From Prevotella sp. (GTDB lineage Bacteria > Bacteroidota > Bacteroidia > Bacteroidales > Bacteroidaceae), in NCBI GenBank assembly GCA_017554105.1, contig JAFZIY010000017.1:1-64000 (forward strand): a stretch of DNA of 64,000 nt. The letters are read 5' to 3'. How positions within the stretch are numbered: the stretch's first letter is position 1; every line of letters begins with the position of its first letter. Below the pieces are notes generated by a model, which saw only the letters and a list, made by a program, of their open reading frames with translations, searched no databases and was not told the origin of the DNA. The position numbers and the translations under genes were made by a program. Shown here one piece after another: positions 1 through 9,135 of the stretch.

Positions 1-363
1 CTTAGGCATCTGCGCGGGTTTCCTTGTAACGGTCTTTAACTGGAAAGAAGAATAGATTGTGCCATCCTGACCGGCCACCGCAAACTGATGTGACTGCTGT
101 GTTGATCCATCGGGCTGGGTGGCCACTGAGTCTTTCTTTATTGCCCGACGCTCTGTCCTGTTCACATCTTTCTCCAGATAGCGTAAAGTCTCATTGAGTT
201 CAAGGTGTCGTGAAGCCTGATAGAGTGAGCGCTTGACAGACTCGTCAAACTGTTCCTTCTTCATCTTCACCATCTCTTCGATGTAACTGAGCTGCAAGAA
301 GAGCAAAGCCAGGAAGCTGAGCCCCATCACAGTCGCTATCGTCCATATCGTTCTTTTCTTCAT
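1..363 (-). CDS. rprX: Sensor histidine kinase, RprX-like (N-terminal part only)
   Basis: The first 121 codons of a minus-strand gene that runs off the left edge of the window. It starts at ATG 363 (MKKRTIWTIATVMGLSF...), followed by one transmembrane segment (about residues 5-25) and a charged periplasmic stretch beginning SYIEEMVKMKKEQFDESVKR. From memory this N-terminus closely matches RprX of Bacteroides, the membrane kinase of the RprX-RprY two-component pair. The HAMP, DHp and ATPase domains lie outside the window, so kinase function is inferred from the N-terminus only. A -7-like element (CAAAAGTA, minus-strand TACTTTTG) lies at 418-425 without a matching -33. Confidence 0.75.
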   Translation of the reverse strand, partial: MKKRTIWTIATVMGLSFLALLFLQLSYIEEMVKMKKEQFDESVKRSLYQASRHLELNETLRYLEKDVNRTERRAIKKDSVATQPDGSTQQSHQFAVAGQDGTIYSSFQLKTVTRKPAQMPK

Positions 364-749
364 ATCGTGATGCGTCTCTCTTGGAGGCGCTGAGAATTCG
401 TTTGTCGTTTACAATTGCAAAAGTAACATCTTTTCTCTTTTGTTGTAGTTTTTAAGTTAATTATTTTGGTTAACTTTGATTTAATTAACCATTTTTCTGC
501 TTTTTATTTAATAAATATCAATCATACAAGAAATTGTCGTCTCCACAATGTACGACAAGTGAACATAAGTTCAATGATACTCTTTTATATGGAACTGACT
601 GTAAGACATAGTAAAGCATGGTAACATCAGTCGCAACCATATTTGTTAATAATGTAAAAAAAGAAGAAATAACCATAGTATTATACAAATGAACAGCGTT
701 TTTTTTCTTATTTTTGTAAGCAGAACCGTAATCAATTATTTATAAAACT
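364..749. other. Divergent AT-rich intergenic region rprX / TonB receptor
   Basis: 386 bases without a gene between two divergent genes. It carries a -7-like TATTTTTG at 709-716 on the plus strand (for the TonB receptor; no -33 TTTG at the right distance), the possible rprX -7 at 418-425, and a dyad with arms GGTTAA (468-473) and TTAACC (485-490) that could be an operator. Nothing else recognised. Confidence 0.5.
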
Positions 750-2615
750 ATGAGAAAAGTATTATTAGTAGCAGCCACGATGTTGTGTGGTATGTCTGCT
801 TCAGCCCAATTAGCTGACACCACTTCCATCGCATTGGACAATGTTGTAGTAACAGGAACACGTAATGCTACGGACGTGCGCCATCTGCCAATGACAATTT
901 CCGTGGTAAGTCGTGAGAAACTTACCGAGAACCAACGTATAAATGTGCTGCCCACACTAGCTGAGCAAGTGCCCGGACTATTCGTAACATCACGCTCAAT
1001 GATGGGTTATGGCGTCAGCGGAGGTGCTGCTGGTGGTATTAACCTTCGCGGTATTGCATCAGGAACGGGGCAACTGTTGGTGCTTATCGATGGACATCCT
1101 CAGTATCAGGGAATCTACGGGCACTCCATCTCAGACAGTTATCAGACGATGATGGCAGAGCGTGTTGAAGTATTGCGCGGTCCTGCATCGGTACTTTACG
1201 GCTCAAACGCCCTGGGCGGTGTCATAAACATCGTGACACGTGGAATGAAAAGAGATGGTGTGCACACACATATAAACCTTGGTGCTGGCTCCTGGGGAAC
1301 ATTCCAGGCCGAAGCAAGCAACCAATTCAGAAGTGGTAAGTTCTCGTCAACGGTTGCCGCTCAATATAGCCGAACAGACAACCACCGTCCCAGAATGGGA
1401 TTTGAGCAATATGGCGGTTACATAAAACTTGGTTACGACATCGACGACCACTGGACTACTTTCGCCGATGCAGACATCACACACTTCAATTCCTCTTATC
1501 CCGGACCAGTGACGACACCAAAATATGAGGCTGACCAGTGGATAACTCGTGGTGTAATAACAGCAGCAGTGGAGAACCACTATGCTCGCACGAGTGGAAG
1601 ACTGAGCGTATATCACAACTTCGGACGTCACAAGATAAACGACGGATACGATGAGGGCAAGTCGCCTCAGAAGAGTCTGTTCCGCTCTAACGACGCGCTT
1701 ACAGGCATATCATGGTATCAGAGCGTGAATCTTTTCGAGGGCAACCGCATCACGGCAGGTGTTGATTACCAACATATATATGGACGCGCTTACTATACCG
1801 ACCGAGAGACTGGTGAGGAAACGCCACCTTCTATGGCAACAACACGTCAGCACATGAATGAGATTGCAGGTTATGTTGATTTCCGTCAGGACATTCTCCC
1901 GTGGCTCACCGTGGATGCAGGAATACGTCTCGACCACCACTCTGTATCAGGAACTGAATGGATTCCACAAGGAGGTGTCGTGGTACGTCCTATTGACGAC
2001 GGAGAGTTTAAGGTCATGGTAAGCAAGGGATTCCGTAATCCAACAATGAAGGACATGTATCTCTATAAACCTGCTAATGACGAACTGAAGCCTGAGAGGA
2101 TGATGAGTTACGAATTGTCGTGGAAGCAGCGAATGCTTGAAGGTAATCTCACCTATGGCATCAATCTCTTTCTCATCAAGGCTGACAACCTGATACAGAC
2201 AGTGGAGATGAAGAATGTAAACACAGGAAAACTGCTTAACAAGGGTATTGAGGCAGAACTCTCATACCGCATAAACAGCAACTGGAGCGTGAATACAAAC
2301 CACAGTTATCTTCACATGAACAACCCTGTTGTGGCTGCACCACAATATAAGGGATATATTGGTGTCAACTGGAATTGCTGCAAATGGTCGGCAACTGCAG
2401 GACTACAACAGATTTGCGGACTTTATACCATCATCGGAGCAGACGAGAACAAAGAGTCATTCACCCTCCTCAACGCTACTGTGGGTTATCAGGTACTCAA
2501 GAACTTAGGCCTATGGGTAAAGGGAGAGAATCTGCTTGCACAGAAGTATGAGGTTATCAGTGGCTATCCTATGCCTCGCGCTACATTCATGGGTGGGGTG
2601 AATATTAAATTTTAA
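750..2615 (+). CDS. TonB-dependent outer-membrane receptor
   Basis: 621-residue TonB-dependent receptor. A signal peptide (about 1-19, cut after SASA-Q) is followed by a plug domain that starts with a TonB-box-like segment (VVVTGTRNA, about 32-40) and carries the usual plug motifs (NLRGI, VLIDG, VEVLRGPASVLYGSNALGGVINIVT). A beta-barrel follows, ending in the typical aromatic terminus (NIKF). It lacks the N-terminal carboxypeptidase-like domain of SusC proteins, so it belongs to the BtuB/CirA-like size class that takes up metal chelates, haem or vitamins. The substrate cannot be read from sequence. The next gene, an exported DUF362 protein, starts 31 bases downstream on the same strand and is very likely co-transcribed, which suggests the two handle the same ligand. 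Confidence 0.9.
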   Translation: MRKVLLVAATMLCGMSASAQLADTTSIALDNVVVTGTRNATDVRHLPMTISVVSREKLTENQRINVLPTLAEQVPGLFVTSRSMMGYGVSGGAAGGINLRGIASGTGQLLVLIDGHPQYQGIYGHSISDSYQTMMAERVEVLRGPASVLYGSNALGGVINIVTRGMKRDGVHTHINLGAGSWGTFQAEASNQFRSGKFSSTVAAQYSRTDNHRPRMGFEQYGGYIKLGYDIDDHWTTFADADITHFNSSYPGPVTTPKYEADQWITRGVITAAVENHYARTSGRLSVYHNFGRHKINDGYDEGKSPQKSLFRSNDALTGISWYQSVNLFEGNRITAGVDYQHIYGRAYYTDRETGEETPPSMATTRQHMNEIAGYVDFRQDILPWLTVDAGIRLDHHSVSGTEWIPQGGVVVRPIDDGEFKVMVSKGFRNPTMKDMYLYKPANDELKPERMMSYELSWKQRMLEGNLTYGINLFLIKADNLIQTVEMKNVNTGKLLNKGIEAELSYRINSNWSVNTNHSYLHMNNPVVAAPQYKGYIGVNWNCCKWSATAGLQQICGLYTIIGADENKESFTLLNATVGYQVLKNLGLWVKGENLLAQKYEVISGYPMPRATFMGGVNIKF

Positions 2616-2646
2616 ACAAAACAATAAACCACTAACAAAACAAAAC

Positions 2647-3576
2647 ATGAAAAAGATTCTATTATTAATCACCATTGTGCTGATGAGCATTGGCGCGCAA
2701 GCACAAAGTAAAGTATACTTTATCAGAGACATCTCTCCCGAGTCTCTCGTTAAAATATACAAGGCTCTGGGTGTGGAAGCAAAGGGAAGAGTGGCCGTAA
2801 AGATTAGTACCGGCGAAGGAGGGAACCCGCACTACCTCAAGCCGACACTGATAAGGAACCTCGTGGAAGAGGTGAATGGTACCATTGTGGAATGCTGTAC
2901 GGCTTATGGCGGTACACGTCAGGATAAAGAGAAGCATTGGCAAACAATACATGAACATGGCTTCGACAGCATCTTCGCTGTTGACATTATGGACGAGTAC
3001 GACCAGATACGCATTCCGATAAAAGACAAGAAACATCTGAAGTATGACATCGTGGGCGGTCATCTTGCAAACTACGACTACATGATCAACCTCGCTCACT
3101 TCAAGGGACATACAATGGGTGGTTTCGGAGGCGTACTGAAGAATGCCAGCATAGGCGTGGCAAGTACAGCAGGCAAATGGTATATTCACTCTGCCGGCGT
3201 GTCTCAAGACCATTGGGTGACAGCACCACAGGACGACTTCCTTGAGTCGATGGCTGCGGCGGCACAGGCGGTGCATGAATACATGCAGGGTAAAGTGATA
3301 TACATCGATGTTATGAACAACATGAGCGTTGACTGCGACTGCGACGGACACCCTGCAAAGCCCGAACTGCTTGACATGGGAATATTGGCAAGTCTCGACC
3401 CCGTTGCTCTCGACCAGGCATGTCTGGACAAGGTATTCAACCACAACGGAAAACCTGGCGACGACAACAAGCCTCTCATTGCCCGCATCAACCGTCAGCA
3501 CGGCACGTATATCACCGACTATGCTGAGCAGATAGGACTGGGAAGTAAAAAATACAAGATTATTGAAATCAAATGA
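2647..3576 (+). CDS. Exported DUF362-family protein
   Basis: 309 residues with a clear signal peptide (MKKILLLITIVLMSIGAQAQ), then a DUF362 domain covering nearly the whole mature protein. Features typical of the family are the central NLAHFKGHTMGGFGGVLKN block and the later MGILASLDPVALDQACLD block. A short acidic cysteine cluster, VDCDCDGHP, precedes the latter and could bind metal or an Fe-S centre. Family members are often linked to iron-sulfur chemistry, but no activity is established that I can name. Most DUF362 proteins are cytoplasmic, so export to the periplasm and pairing with a TonB receptor (31-base gap) is the notable point. Function unknown. Confidence 0.8.
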   Translation: MKKILLLITIVLMSIGAQAQSKVYFIRDISPESLVKIYKALGVEAKGRVAVKISTGEGGNPHYLKPTLIRNLVEEVNGTIVECCTAYGGTRQDKEKHWQTIHEHGFDSIFAVDIMDEYDQIRIPIKDKKHLKYDIVGGHLANYDYMINLAHFKGHTMGGFGGVLKNASIGVASTAGKWYIHSAGVSQDHWVTAPQDDFLESMAAAAQAVHEYMQGKVIYIDVMNNMSVDCDCDGHPAKPELLDMGILASLDPVALDQACLDKVFNHNGKPGDDNKPLIARINRQHGTYITDYAEQIGLGSKKYKIIEIK

Positions 3577-3583
3577 AATGTAA

Positions 3584-3676
3584 GAGGTATGAGGTAAGAA
3601 GCAAGAGGTATGAGAAAACTCGCGAGTCGTGAACTCTAGTCAATTCTCTTACCTCTTGCTTCCTACCTCATACCTC
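3584..3676. repeat. Long imperfect inverted repeat with internal stutter
   Basis: Arms 3584-3614 and 3646-3676 pair at about 29 of 31 positions around a 31-base loop. The left arm itself contains the 12-mer AAGAGGTATGAG twice (3582-3593 and 3603-3614). It lies between the convergent DUF362 and EF-G2-like genes, just before a bidirectional terminator. It is one of several intergenic palindromes of this style in the window (9136-9204, 40223-40305, 41082-41157). Confidence 0.75.
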
Positions 3677-3680
3677 AACA

Positions 3681-3716
3681 AATAAAAGAACCGCTCGTTT
3701 GAGCGGTTCTTTTATT
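3681..3716. terminator. Bidirectional intrinsic terminator
   Basis: Perfect 16-bp stem (3681-3696 with 3701-3716, loop GTTT) with A-rich and T-rich ends, so it has a U-tract in both directions. It serves the convergent DUF362 gene (+) and EF-G-like gene (-, stop at 3718-3720). Confidence 0.9.
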
Positions 3717-3717
3717 A

Positions 3718-5877
3718 TTATTCTTCTTCTGCAGCTTCTGCCTCGTGCTGCTTGATGAGTTCGTTCTGGATGTCTGTTGGAACGAGTTCGTAACTTGCGA
3801 ACTTGGTAGAGAACGAAGCACGACCACCAGTGAGAGAACTCAGTGCAATAGAATAGTTTGAAAGTTCCTTCAAAGGAATCTTTGCAGAGAGTTTCTGATA
3901 ACCAGCCTCGCTGTCCATACCCATGATGAGGGCACGACGTCCTTGCAGGTCACTCATAACATCGCCCATATAGTCAGCAGGAACGAATACCTCGAGATCA
4001 TAGATAGGCTCCAGAATCTTCGGTCCAGCGTTCTTGAATGCCTCAGCGAATGCCTGACGTGCTGCAAGCATGAACGAGAGCTCATTAGAGTCAACCGGGT
4101 GCATCTTACCATCATATACCACAACGCGAACGTCACGAGCATATGAACCGGTGAGTGGTCCCTGCTCCATGCGAGCCATGATACCCTTCAGGATTGCAGG
4201 CATGAAACGTGCATCAATAGCACCACCGACAACAGAGTTAAGGAATACGAGCTTACCACCCCATTCGAGGTCAATCTCTTCCTTGTTCTTGATGTTCATG
4301 CGATACTCCTGACCACCGAACTTATAAACGGTAGGATCTGGCATGCCCTCTGCATAAGGCTCTACGATAAGGTGAACCTCACCAAACTGTCCGGCACCAC
4401 CCGACTGCTTCTTGTGGCGATAGTCGGCACGTGCTGACTTGGTGATAGTCTCACGATAAGGAATCTTTGGCTCATCATACTTTATCTGTATCTTCTCGTT
4501 GTTCTCCATACGCCACTTAAGAGTGCGCAGGTGGAACTCGCCCTGTCCGTGAACGATGATCTGCTTCAGTTCCTTCGACTGCTCAACAACCCATGTCGGG
4601 TCTTCCTGACGCATTCTTGTCAGGGCAGCCATCATCTTCTCAGTCTCGCTTTCGTTGATCGCCTTCACAGCACGAGAATACTTCGAGTTTGGATACTTAA
4701 TGAAATCGAAACGATACTCAACGTCCTTGTCATTCAAGGTATTGCCAGTCTTCACATCCTTCAGCTTAACGGTACAGCCGATGTCACCTGCACAAAGCTC
4801 GTCAACAGGCTGACGGTTTGCTCCTGCACATACATAGATACTTGCTATGCGCTCCTTTGAGCCACGGTCAGCATTAGTCAGGTCAACACCTGCCTTGAGT
4901 GTACCACTCATTACCTTGAAATAGGAAACCTCACCGATGTGTGGTTCCATACCTGTCTTGAAGAAATAGATTGATGTAGGAGCGGTGCTGTCAGCAGCTA
5001 CTTCCTCACCACGTGTATTATGAATCTTTGGCATGTCGCTCACAAAAGGAACTACGTTGCCAAGGAACTCCATCAGACGGCGTACGCCCATAGACCTTCC
5101 ACCGCATACGCAGAATACTGGGAAAATGCTACGTGTAACAAGACCCTTGCGGATGCCCTCACGCATCTCGTCTTCTGTCAGCGACTCCTCCATGAAGAAC
5201 TTCTCCATCAGAGCCTCATCGTTCTCTGCGGCAGCCTCTACGAGTGCAGCGTGCAACTCCTTTGCCTTATCCATCTCCTCTGCAGGGATCTCCTCAATGA
5301 TTGGAGCACCACCCTCTGGCTTCCAAGAATACTTCTTCATCAACAGCACGTCGATAAGAGAGTTGAAGCCAGGACCAGTAGCGATAGGATACTGCACCTG
5401 TACGCACTTCGGACCATAGATATCCTTCATCTGTGTCATCACAGAGTCGAAGTCGCAGTTCTCACGATCGAGCTGGTTTACAAGGAAGATTACTGGTTTC
5501 TTTAACTTTTCTGTATAGCGGAAAATATTCTGTGTTCCAACTTCAGGACCATACTGTCCGTTGACAAGCACCAATGCCTGGTCGGTAACGTTGAGGGCAG
5601 TGATTGCGCCACCCACGAAGTCGTCGCTTCCAGGACAGTCGATGATGTTCAGCTTCTTGTTGTTCCACTCCACATTGAATACCGTAGAGAACACGCTATA
5701 TCCGTATTCCTGCTCTACGGGGAAATAATCGCTCACTGTGTTCTTTGCTTCTACTGAGCCACGGCGCTTGATTACTCCGCTTTCGAATAACATACTCTCG
5801 GCAAGTGTGGTCTTGCCGCTACCCGCACTGCCAAGCAGCGCAATGTTTTTGATTTCGTTAGTTTGATATACTCTCAT
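3718..5877 (-). CDS. Elongation factor G paralogue (EF-G2-like), degenerate GTPase centre
   Basis: 719 residues with the full EF-G domain order (G domain, domains II-V). The G domain departs from canonical EF-G at the catalytic positions. The P-loop is GSAGSGKT (16-23) instead of AHIDAGKT. The G3 motif is DCPGSDDF (80-87) instead of DTPGHVDF, so the catalytic histidine is serine. Switch I has EQEYGYSVFS instead of the ERGITI type, and G4 is NQLD (134-137) instead of NKxD. This matches the Bacteroides EF-G2 paralogue, reported to promote translocation without GTP hydrolysis and to be needed in starvation and gut colonisation. I infer the same role here. The canonical fusA is not in this window. 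The gene is divergent from hemW, and its 3' end shares the terminator at 3681-3716. Confidence 0.88.
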   Translation of the reverse strand: MRVYQTNEIKNIALLGSAGSGKTTLAESMLFESGVIKRRGSVEAKNTVSDYFPVEQEYGYSVFSTVFNVEWNNKKLNIIDCPGSDDFVGGAITALNVTDQALVLVNGQYGPEVGTQNIFRYTEKLKKPVIFLVNQLDRENCDFDSVMTQMKDIYGPKCVQVQYPIATGPGFNSLIDVLLMKKYSWKPEGGAPIIEEIPAEEMDKAKELHAALVEAAAENDEALMEKFFMEESLTEDEMREGIRKGLVTRSIFPVFCVCGGRSMGVRRLMEFLGNVVPFVSDMPKIHNTRGEEVAADSTAPTSIYFFKTGMEPHIGEVSYFKVMSGTLKAGVDLTNADRGSKERIASIYVCAGANRQPVDELCAGDIGCTVKLKDVKTGNTLNDKDVEYRFDFIKYPNSKYSRAVKAINESETEKMMAALTRMRQEDPTWVVEQSKELKQIIVHGQGEFHLRTLKWRMENNEKIQIKYDEPKIPYRETITKSARADYRHKKQSGGAGQFGEVHLIVEPYAEGMPDPTVYKFGGQEYRMNIKNKEEIDLEWGGKLVFLNSVVGGAIDARFMPAILKGIMARMEQGPLTGSYARDVRVVVYDGKMHPVDSNELSFMLAARQAFAEAFKNAGPKILEPIYDLEVFVPADYMGDVMSDLQGRRALIMGMDSEAGYQKLSAKIPLKELSNYSIALSSLTGGRASFSTKFASYELVPTDIQNELIKQHEAEAAEEE

Positions 5878-6043
5878 ATCAGTAAGATTTAGGTTTATAT
5901 TAGATTGCTTTTTCTTAAGTGGGGGTTAAAGTTACTGCTTTTAATTAAAAAATGAGAAGCGGGAAAAGAAAAAAGAAAAATGTTTAACGTTATTTTACAT
6001 TCCAAAGATAATTCTTTGCCAAGGTTTAACGTTTTTAGAATAG

Positions 6044-7153
6044 GTGAAATCATTATACATACATATTCCATTCTGCCAGAGCCGATGCATATACTGCGGT
6101 TTCTACAGCACCACCCTGCTGGCGCTGAGAGACGAATATGTAGCAGCCGTGGTACGTGAAATGACAATGCGTGAACCTGGCAGCGACATCTGCACCATCT
6201 ATCTGGGTGGCGGCACGCCGTCGCAATTGTCAACAGGACAGTTGCGTACACTCTTATATAATATTAATAAGGTGTATCACGTGATGCCAGATGCCGAGAT
6301 TACTATCGAATGTAACCCCGACGACATCGACGAGGAATATGCTATGGAGTTGGCAGATATAGGCTTCAACCGTGTAAGTCTCGGAGCACAGACATTCTCC
6401 GACGAGCAGTTGCGCAGAATAAAACGACGACACAATGCCAAACAGGTGGACAATGCCGTCAATCTATTACGCAAAGCCGGAATCAACAACATCAGCATCG
6501 ACCTGATGTTCGGTTTCCCCGACGAGACACTAAGCCAATGGGAAAGCGACATCCAGCATGCCATAGCACTCCAGCCGCAGCATATCTCAGCATATAGTTT
6601 GATGTACGAGACGGGCACACCACTTCACCGCATGCTCATCGAGGGCAAGATTAGAGAAACCGACGAAGACCTTTCGCTACAGATGTTCGAGACACTCGTC
6701 TCCGGTCTAACCGCCGCAGGCTACGAGCATTACGAGATTTCAAACTTCGCCAAGACCTCTTTCCGTTCACGCCACAACAGCAACTACTGGCACGACGTGC
6801 CATACATAGGACTAGGTGCTGCTGCCCATTCCTACAACATCCGACAACGCTCATGGAACGTAGCCGACATCAGGGAGTATATCCGCATCATGAACACTGG
6901 AAGTCGGCCCATTGAGGACTTTGAGACCATTGACAGCGACACTCACTATAACGATATCGTGACTACCGCACTACGCACACGAGAGGGAATAGAACTGGAA
7001 AGACTAACATCAGAGCAACGCGAATACCTACTCATAGCAGCCTATCCGATGGCAGAACGCGGTCTGCTTTCCATCACCGACACACATGTTCATCTTACTC
7101 ATAGTGGCATTTTCGTCAGCAACACCGTAATGTCAGAACTGATGAAAGTATGA
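6044..7153 (+). CDS. hemW: Radical SAM protein HemW (haem chaperone-like)
   Basis: 369 residues beginning at a GTG codon (6044), since the family N-terminus SLYIHIPFC follows immediately. The radical-SAM cluster motif is CQSRCIYC (CX3CX2C), followed by the GGGTPS SAM-binding motif and ECNPDD. The C-terminal HemN_C-like part includes YEISNFAK and the LGAAAHSY motif. HemW lacks the extra N-terminal residues required for coproporphyrinogen oxidase activity and is described as a haem-binding chaperone, although often mis-annotated as HemN. Length is normal for HemW. It is transcribed alone, with a 22-bp triple repeat just behind its stop codon. Confidence 0.9.
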   Translation: MKSLYIHIPFCQSRCIYCGFYSTTLLALRDEYVAAVVREMTMREPGSDICTIYLGGGTPSQLSTGQLRTLLYNINKVYHVMPDAEITIECNPDDIDEEYAMELADIGFNRVSLGAQTFSDEQLRRIKRRHNAKQVDNAVNLLRKAGINNISIDLMFGFPDETLSQWESDIQHAIALQPQHISAYSLMYETGTPLHRMLIEGKIRETDEDLSLQMFETLVSGLTAAGYEHYEISNFAKTSFRSRHNSNYWHDVPYIGLGAAAHSYNIRQRSWNVADIREYIRIMNTGSRPIEDFETIDSDTHYNDIVTTALRTREGIELERLTSEQREYLLIAAYPMAERGLLSITDTHVHLTHSGIFVSNTVMSELMKV

Positions 7154-7205
7154 CCTTATAATCCGCTTGCATATCTCTTGGTATCCAACTCATATCAAAT
7201 GACCG

Positions 7206-7270
7206 AACAAAGTTAATAACATAGTCGAACAAAGTTAATAAGATTGTTCAACAAAGTTATTAACTTTGTT
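7206..7270. repeat. Three 14-mers at exact 22-bp period, last one palindromic
   Basis: AACAAAGTTAATAA occurs at 7206-7219 and 7228-7241, with a near copy AACAAAGTTATTAA at 7250-7263. The third copy continues to AACTTTGTT, making a palindrome (7250-7270) of two 10-bp arms around one base. The 22-base spacing equals two helical turns. It could be a terminator-like hairpin for hemW or a protein-binding array. Confidence 0.7.
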
Positions 7271-7379
7271 AGCCCATTTATATCAGTTTGAAAACTAGAT
7301 ATTTACAAAGGATGTTTTCTGAGGATAGAAATGGGGAGTGATAAATTCAGGCAAATCGACAAAAAATAACGGCAAAAGG

Positions 7380-7410
7380 GTTGCAATCTCATTTTTTTTT
7401 CGTATATTTG
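7380..7410 (+). promoter_or_regulatory. Bacteroidota promoter for lactate permease
   Basis: -33 GTTG (7380-7383; one mismatch to TTTG), 19-base spacer, -7 TATATTTG (7403-7410). Predicted start of transcription is about 7418. Confidence 0.7.
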
Positions 7411-7514
7411 TCGAAAATTTCTGCGTCAATGTATTCATCTGACAATGATGAGGACCGACGCGGCCAGCCTTAAATTACGAATACTTATATAATAATAACT
7501 AAAAATCAAATTCT

Positions 7515-9119
7515 ATGTCAGCATTAATTTCTGTAATTCCTATCGTCCTGCTCATTGTACTGATGATGGGTTTCAAGGTGTCTGGTTACAAGAGTGCGAT
7601 GATTACACTTGTAGTAACGATTCTACTCGCCCTGTTTGCTGCTCCTGCAATGGGCATCATTCCTGAAAAATACACAGGTGTGTCCATTTTTGGCATCACA
7701 CTGTGGTCGGTGATTGAGGGCTTCCTGAAGGCTTGCTTCCCGATTATCCTCATCATCATCTGCGCCATTTTCAGTTACAACATCCTGTGTGAGACAAAGG
7801 AGATTGAAACGATCAAGACCCAGTTTATACAGATGACCTCCGACAAGGGTCTTCTCGTTCTGCTCCTTACATGGGGACTTGGCGGTGTGCTCGAGGGTAT
7901 GGCTGGTTTCGGAACCGCAGTGGCCATTCCTGCTGCTATCCTCATTGGCTTGGGCTTCAAGCCGATGTTCTCCGCCGTTATCTGTCTTGTTGCCAACACT
8001 GTTGCCGTGGGTTTCGGTGCCGTAGGTCTTCCTGCCACCACGCTTGCCAACCAAGTGGCAGCCGAGGGAGTGGCATCGCCAGAAATGCTTTGCGAGGTAG
8101 CAACGTTCATTATCATACAGTTGGCACTGATGTTCTACATCACACCGTTCCTCATCCTTATGATGACCGACCGCAAGAAGATTGTAAAGAACATCACGCT
8201 GGCTTTGTTCGTGGGTACCTTCTCAATCATCGTTCAGTTCTGCTGCGCTCATTTCATCGGTCCGGAGACCCCTGCGATCCTTGGTAGTGTGGCTGCCATC
8301 ATAGCAATGCTGATATACAACAAACTGTTTATCCGTGACGAGTCGCCTGCCGACGAGGTGAAAGTTGAGAAGAAGAAATTCGGTCTCAGCAAGACATTAA
8401 AGGCATGGAGCGTCTATGGACTCATCATTTTCTTCATCCTCATATCAAGCAAGATTATTCCAGCCATCAACGGCTTGCTGAACAGCAATCTCGTAACACA
8501 GTTCGACATGCCGGTAATAGGCAACACCTTCAAGTTCGGATGGATTTCCAATGCTGGTCTAATGATTTTCCTTGGTGCTGTTATTGGTGGTCTCATACAA
8601 GGACTCAGTTTCGGAAAACTGATGAAGATTCTCGCAAAGACGACAATCAACCTGCAGAAGACCGTCGTTACCATCTGCTGCCTTGTTGCAATGGCAATGC
8701 TGATGAACAATACTGGTATGACCAACGACATCGCCAAGGGTCTTGTAGCCCTTACCGGTGCTGCATTCCCGTTCTTTGCTCCGCTCATCGGTTCTATCGG
8801 AACCTTCGTTACAGGTAGTGCAACCAATGCGAACATCCTCTTCGGTAAACTTCAAGCGACAGCAGCGAGCGACCTTGGATTGGTTAACCAGAGTACCTTC
8901 TTCGGCGTAAGCGGAAACGAAACAAACTGGCTTGCAGCAGCCAACTGTGCCGGCTCCGAGGGAGGTAAGCTACTATCGCCCCAGAGTATCGCAATCGCTA
9001 CCGCCGCCTGCGACATGGAAGGTCAGGATGGTGACATAATGAGAAAGACCATGCCATTCGCCATCTTCTGGATACTGATGAATGGTCTGATGGTATTCCT
9101 CGGACTGCATGTATTCTAA
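7515..9119 (+). CDS. lctP: L-lactate permease (LctP family)
   Basis: 534 residues, about 12-14 hydrophobic segments throughout, an integral inner-membrane transporter. It belongs to the LctP/LldP/GlcA family (lactate or glycolate with protons). The conserved WGLGGVLEGMAGFGTAVAIP block (about 120-139), the LPATTLANQ motif and the late TGSATNANILFG segment (about 435-446) are visible. The gene stands alone behind its own promoter and ends at a 26-bp perfect hairpin (9136-9204). No lactate dehydrogenase gene (lutABC, lldD) lies nearby, so whether it imports or exports lactate is open. Start ATG 7515 gives a normal N-terminus for the family. Confidence 0.9.
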   Translation: MSALISVIPIVLLIVLMMGFKVSGYKSAMITLVVTILLALFAAPAMGIIPEKYTGVSIFGITLWSVIEGFLKACFPIILIIICAIFSYNILCETKEIETIKTQFIQMTSDKGLLVLLLTWGLGGVLEGMAGFGTAVAIPAAILIGLGFKPMFSAVICLVANTVAVGFGAVGLPATTLANQVAAEGVASPEMLCEVATFIIIQLALMFYITPFLILMMTDRKKIVKNITLALFVGTFSIIVQFCCAHFIGPETPAILGSVAAIIAMLIYNKLFIRDESPADEVKVEKKKFGLSKTLKAWSVYGLIIFFILISSKIIPAINGLLNSNLVTQFDMPVIGNTFKFGWISNAGLMIFLGAVIGGLIQGLSFGKLMKILAKTTINLQKTVVTICCLVAMAMLMNNTGMTNDIAKGLVALTGAAFPFFAPLIGSIGTFVTGSATNANILFGKLQATAASDLGLVNQSTFFGVSGNETNWLAAANCAGSEGGKLLSPQSIAIATAACDMEGQDGDIMRKTMPFAIFWILMNGLMVFLGLHVF

Positions 9120-9135
9120 AATTATGAAGTTAAGG

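Larger units (their letters stand above)
7154..7514. other. Intergenic region hemW / lactate permease
   Basis: 361 bases. It contains the three-unit 22-bp repeat (7206-7270), then a promoter for the lactate permease (7380-7410) and a roughly 95-nt leader. I see no gene and no recognisable riboswitch in it. Confidence 0.6.

Noticed and set aside
2665-3501. 278-codon minus-strand open frame opposite the DUF362 gene
   Set aside because: Low-complexity Val/His/Cys-rich translation with no domain, fully antisense to a gene with signal peptide and family motifs.
7206-7270. Resemblance to a small CRISPR array
   Set aside because: Three 14-mers with 8-base gaps; no spacers, no cas genes, and the last unit is part of a palindrome.
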